Assembly (NCBI GenBank): GCA_050996405.1
Contig: JBPCRW010000124.1
Span: forward strand, 1-5,206
Direction of reading: 5' to 3'
DNA: 5,206 bases
From: JBPCRW01 sp050996405
Lineage (GTDB): Bacteria > Acidobacteriota > Blastocatellia > Pyrinomonadales > Pyrinomonadaceae
Positions 5,151 through 5,206 of the stretch are shown here, one piece after another. The notes beneath the pieces are model-generated. The model was given only the letters and a program-made list of their open reading frames with translations. It did no database searches and was not told the DNA's origin. The first letter of the stretch is position 1. Every line of letters starts with the position of its first letter. Both the position numbers and the translations under genes were made by a program.

Positions 5151-5206
5151 ATGTCACTACGCCCTGAACAGATTCCCGTCGTTCCCGCAGAAACTGTCCG
5201 TGTCGC
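5151..5206 (+). CDS. Partial IS1182-family-like transposase, N-terminus only
   Basis: Eighteen complete codons plus two bases lie inside the window, and the gene runs off the right edge. The ATG follows a strong GGAGG (5136-5140) at a 10-base spacing. The upstream ATG at 5141 is closed by a stop after eight codons, so 5151 is the start. The peptide MSLRPEQIPVVPAETVRVA resembles the conserved opening of IS1182-family transposases as I recall it, a short proline-rich segment ending in 'P.ET.RVA'. Those DDE enzymes are usually about 450-550 residues. None of the catalytic domain is visible, so the family assignment rests on 19 residues together with the sudden loss of the AtuA-family gene just upstream. 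Confidence 0.6.
   Translation, partial: MSLRPEQIPVVPAETVRV

Larger units (their letters stand above)
5067..5206 (+). mobile_element. Left end of an IS1182-like insertion sequence (partial)
   Basis: AtuA-family homology stops after the codons for LTGP (5052-5066). Unrelated noncoding sequence follows for about 85 bases, then a transposase-like start. The most economical reading is that an insertion sequence begins near 5067 and interrupted the AtuA-family gene. The exact boundary, terminal inverted repeat and target duplication cannot be fixed because the right end is outside the window. The direction of its transposase is the same as that of the interrupted gene. Confidence 0.55.

Overview
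The window looks like a chromosomal segment from an acidobacterium, most likely of the Blastocatellia/Pyrinomonadaceae type. This is an inference from style: a moderate GC genome with AT-rich gaps, an exported Oar/TonB-receptor-like N-terminus, a secreted beta-lactamase-fold/VanX-like fusion protein, and an AtuA-type gene. No rRNA or other taxonomic marker is present, so the assignment is tentative.

Layout. The left edge (1-116, minus) holds the first 38 codons of an exported protein that resembles the N-terminus of an Oar-like TonB-dependent receptor. A 144-bp gap with a 10-bp inverted repeat separates it from an RpiR/MurR-family regulator (261-1226, minus). A 341-bp divergent control region follows (1227-1567). 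It contains two back-to-back TTGACA promoters, two near-identical 16-bp palindromes that look like operators, a perfect 10-bp hairpin and a second inverted repeat next to the regulator's start. Rightward lies a large secreted protein (1568-3985). It fuses a serine beta-lactamase/DD-peptidase-fold domain to a C-terminal D-Ala-D-Ala dipeptidase (VanX/M15D) domain, and both catalytic motif sets are intact. Fourteen bases later an AtuA-family (DUF1446) gene starts (4000). It is broken twice: an internal out-of-frame deletion near 4160, and loss of its 3' part near 5067, where the left end of an IS1182-like insertion sequence appears to begin. The first 18 codons of the transposase run off the right edge (5151-5206).

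How the genes may work together (inference). The regulator has a sugar-phosphate-sensing SIS domain, and MurR-type members respond to N-acetylmuramic acid 6-phosphate. The divergent enzyme attacks D-Ala-D-Ala-type bonds outside the cytoplasmic membrane, and the receptor-like gene could handle import across the outer membrane. Together they suggest a small regulated locus for cell-wall peptide or muropeptide salvage or defence. The AtuA-like gene was probably co-transcribed with the fusion gene, but it is now decaying.
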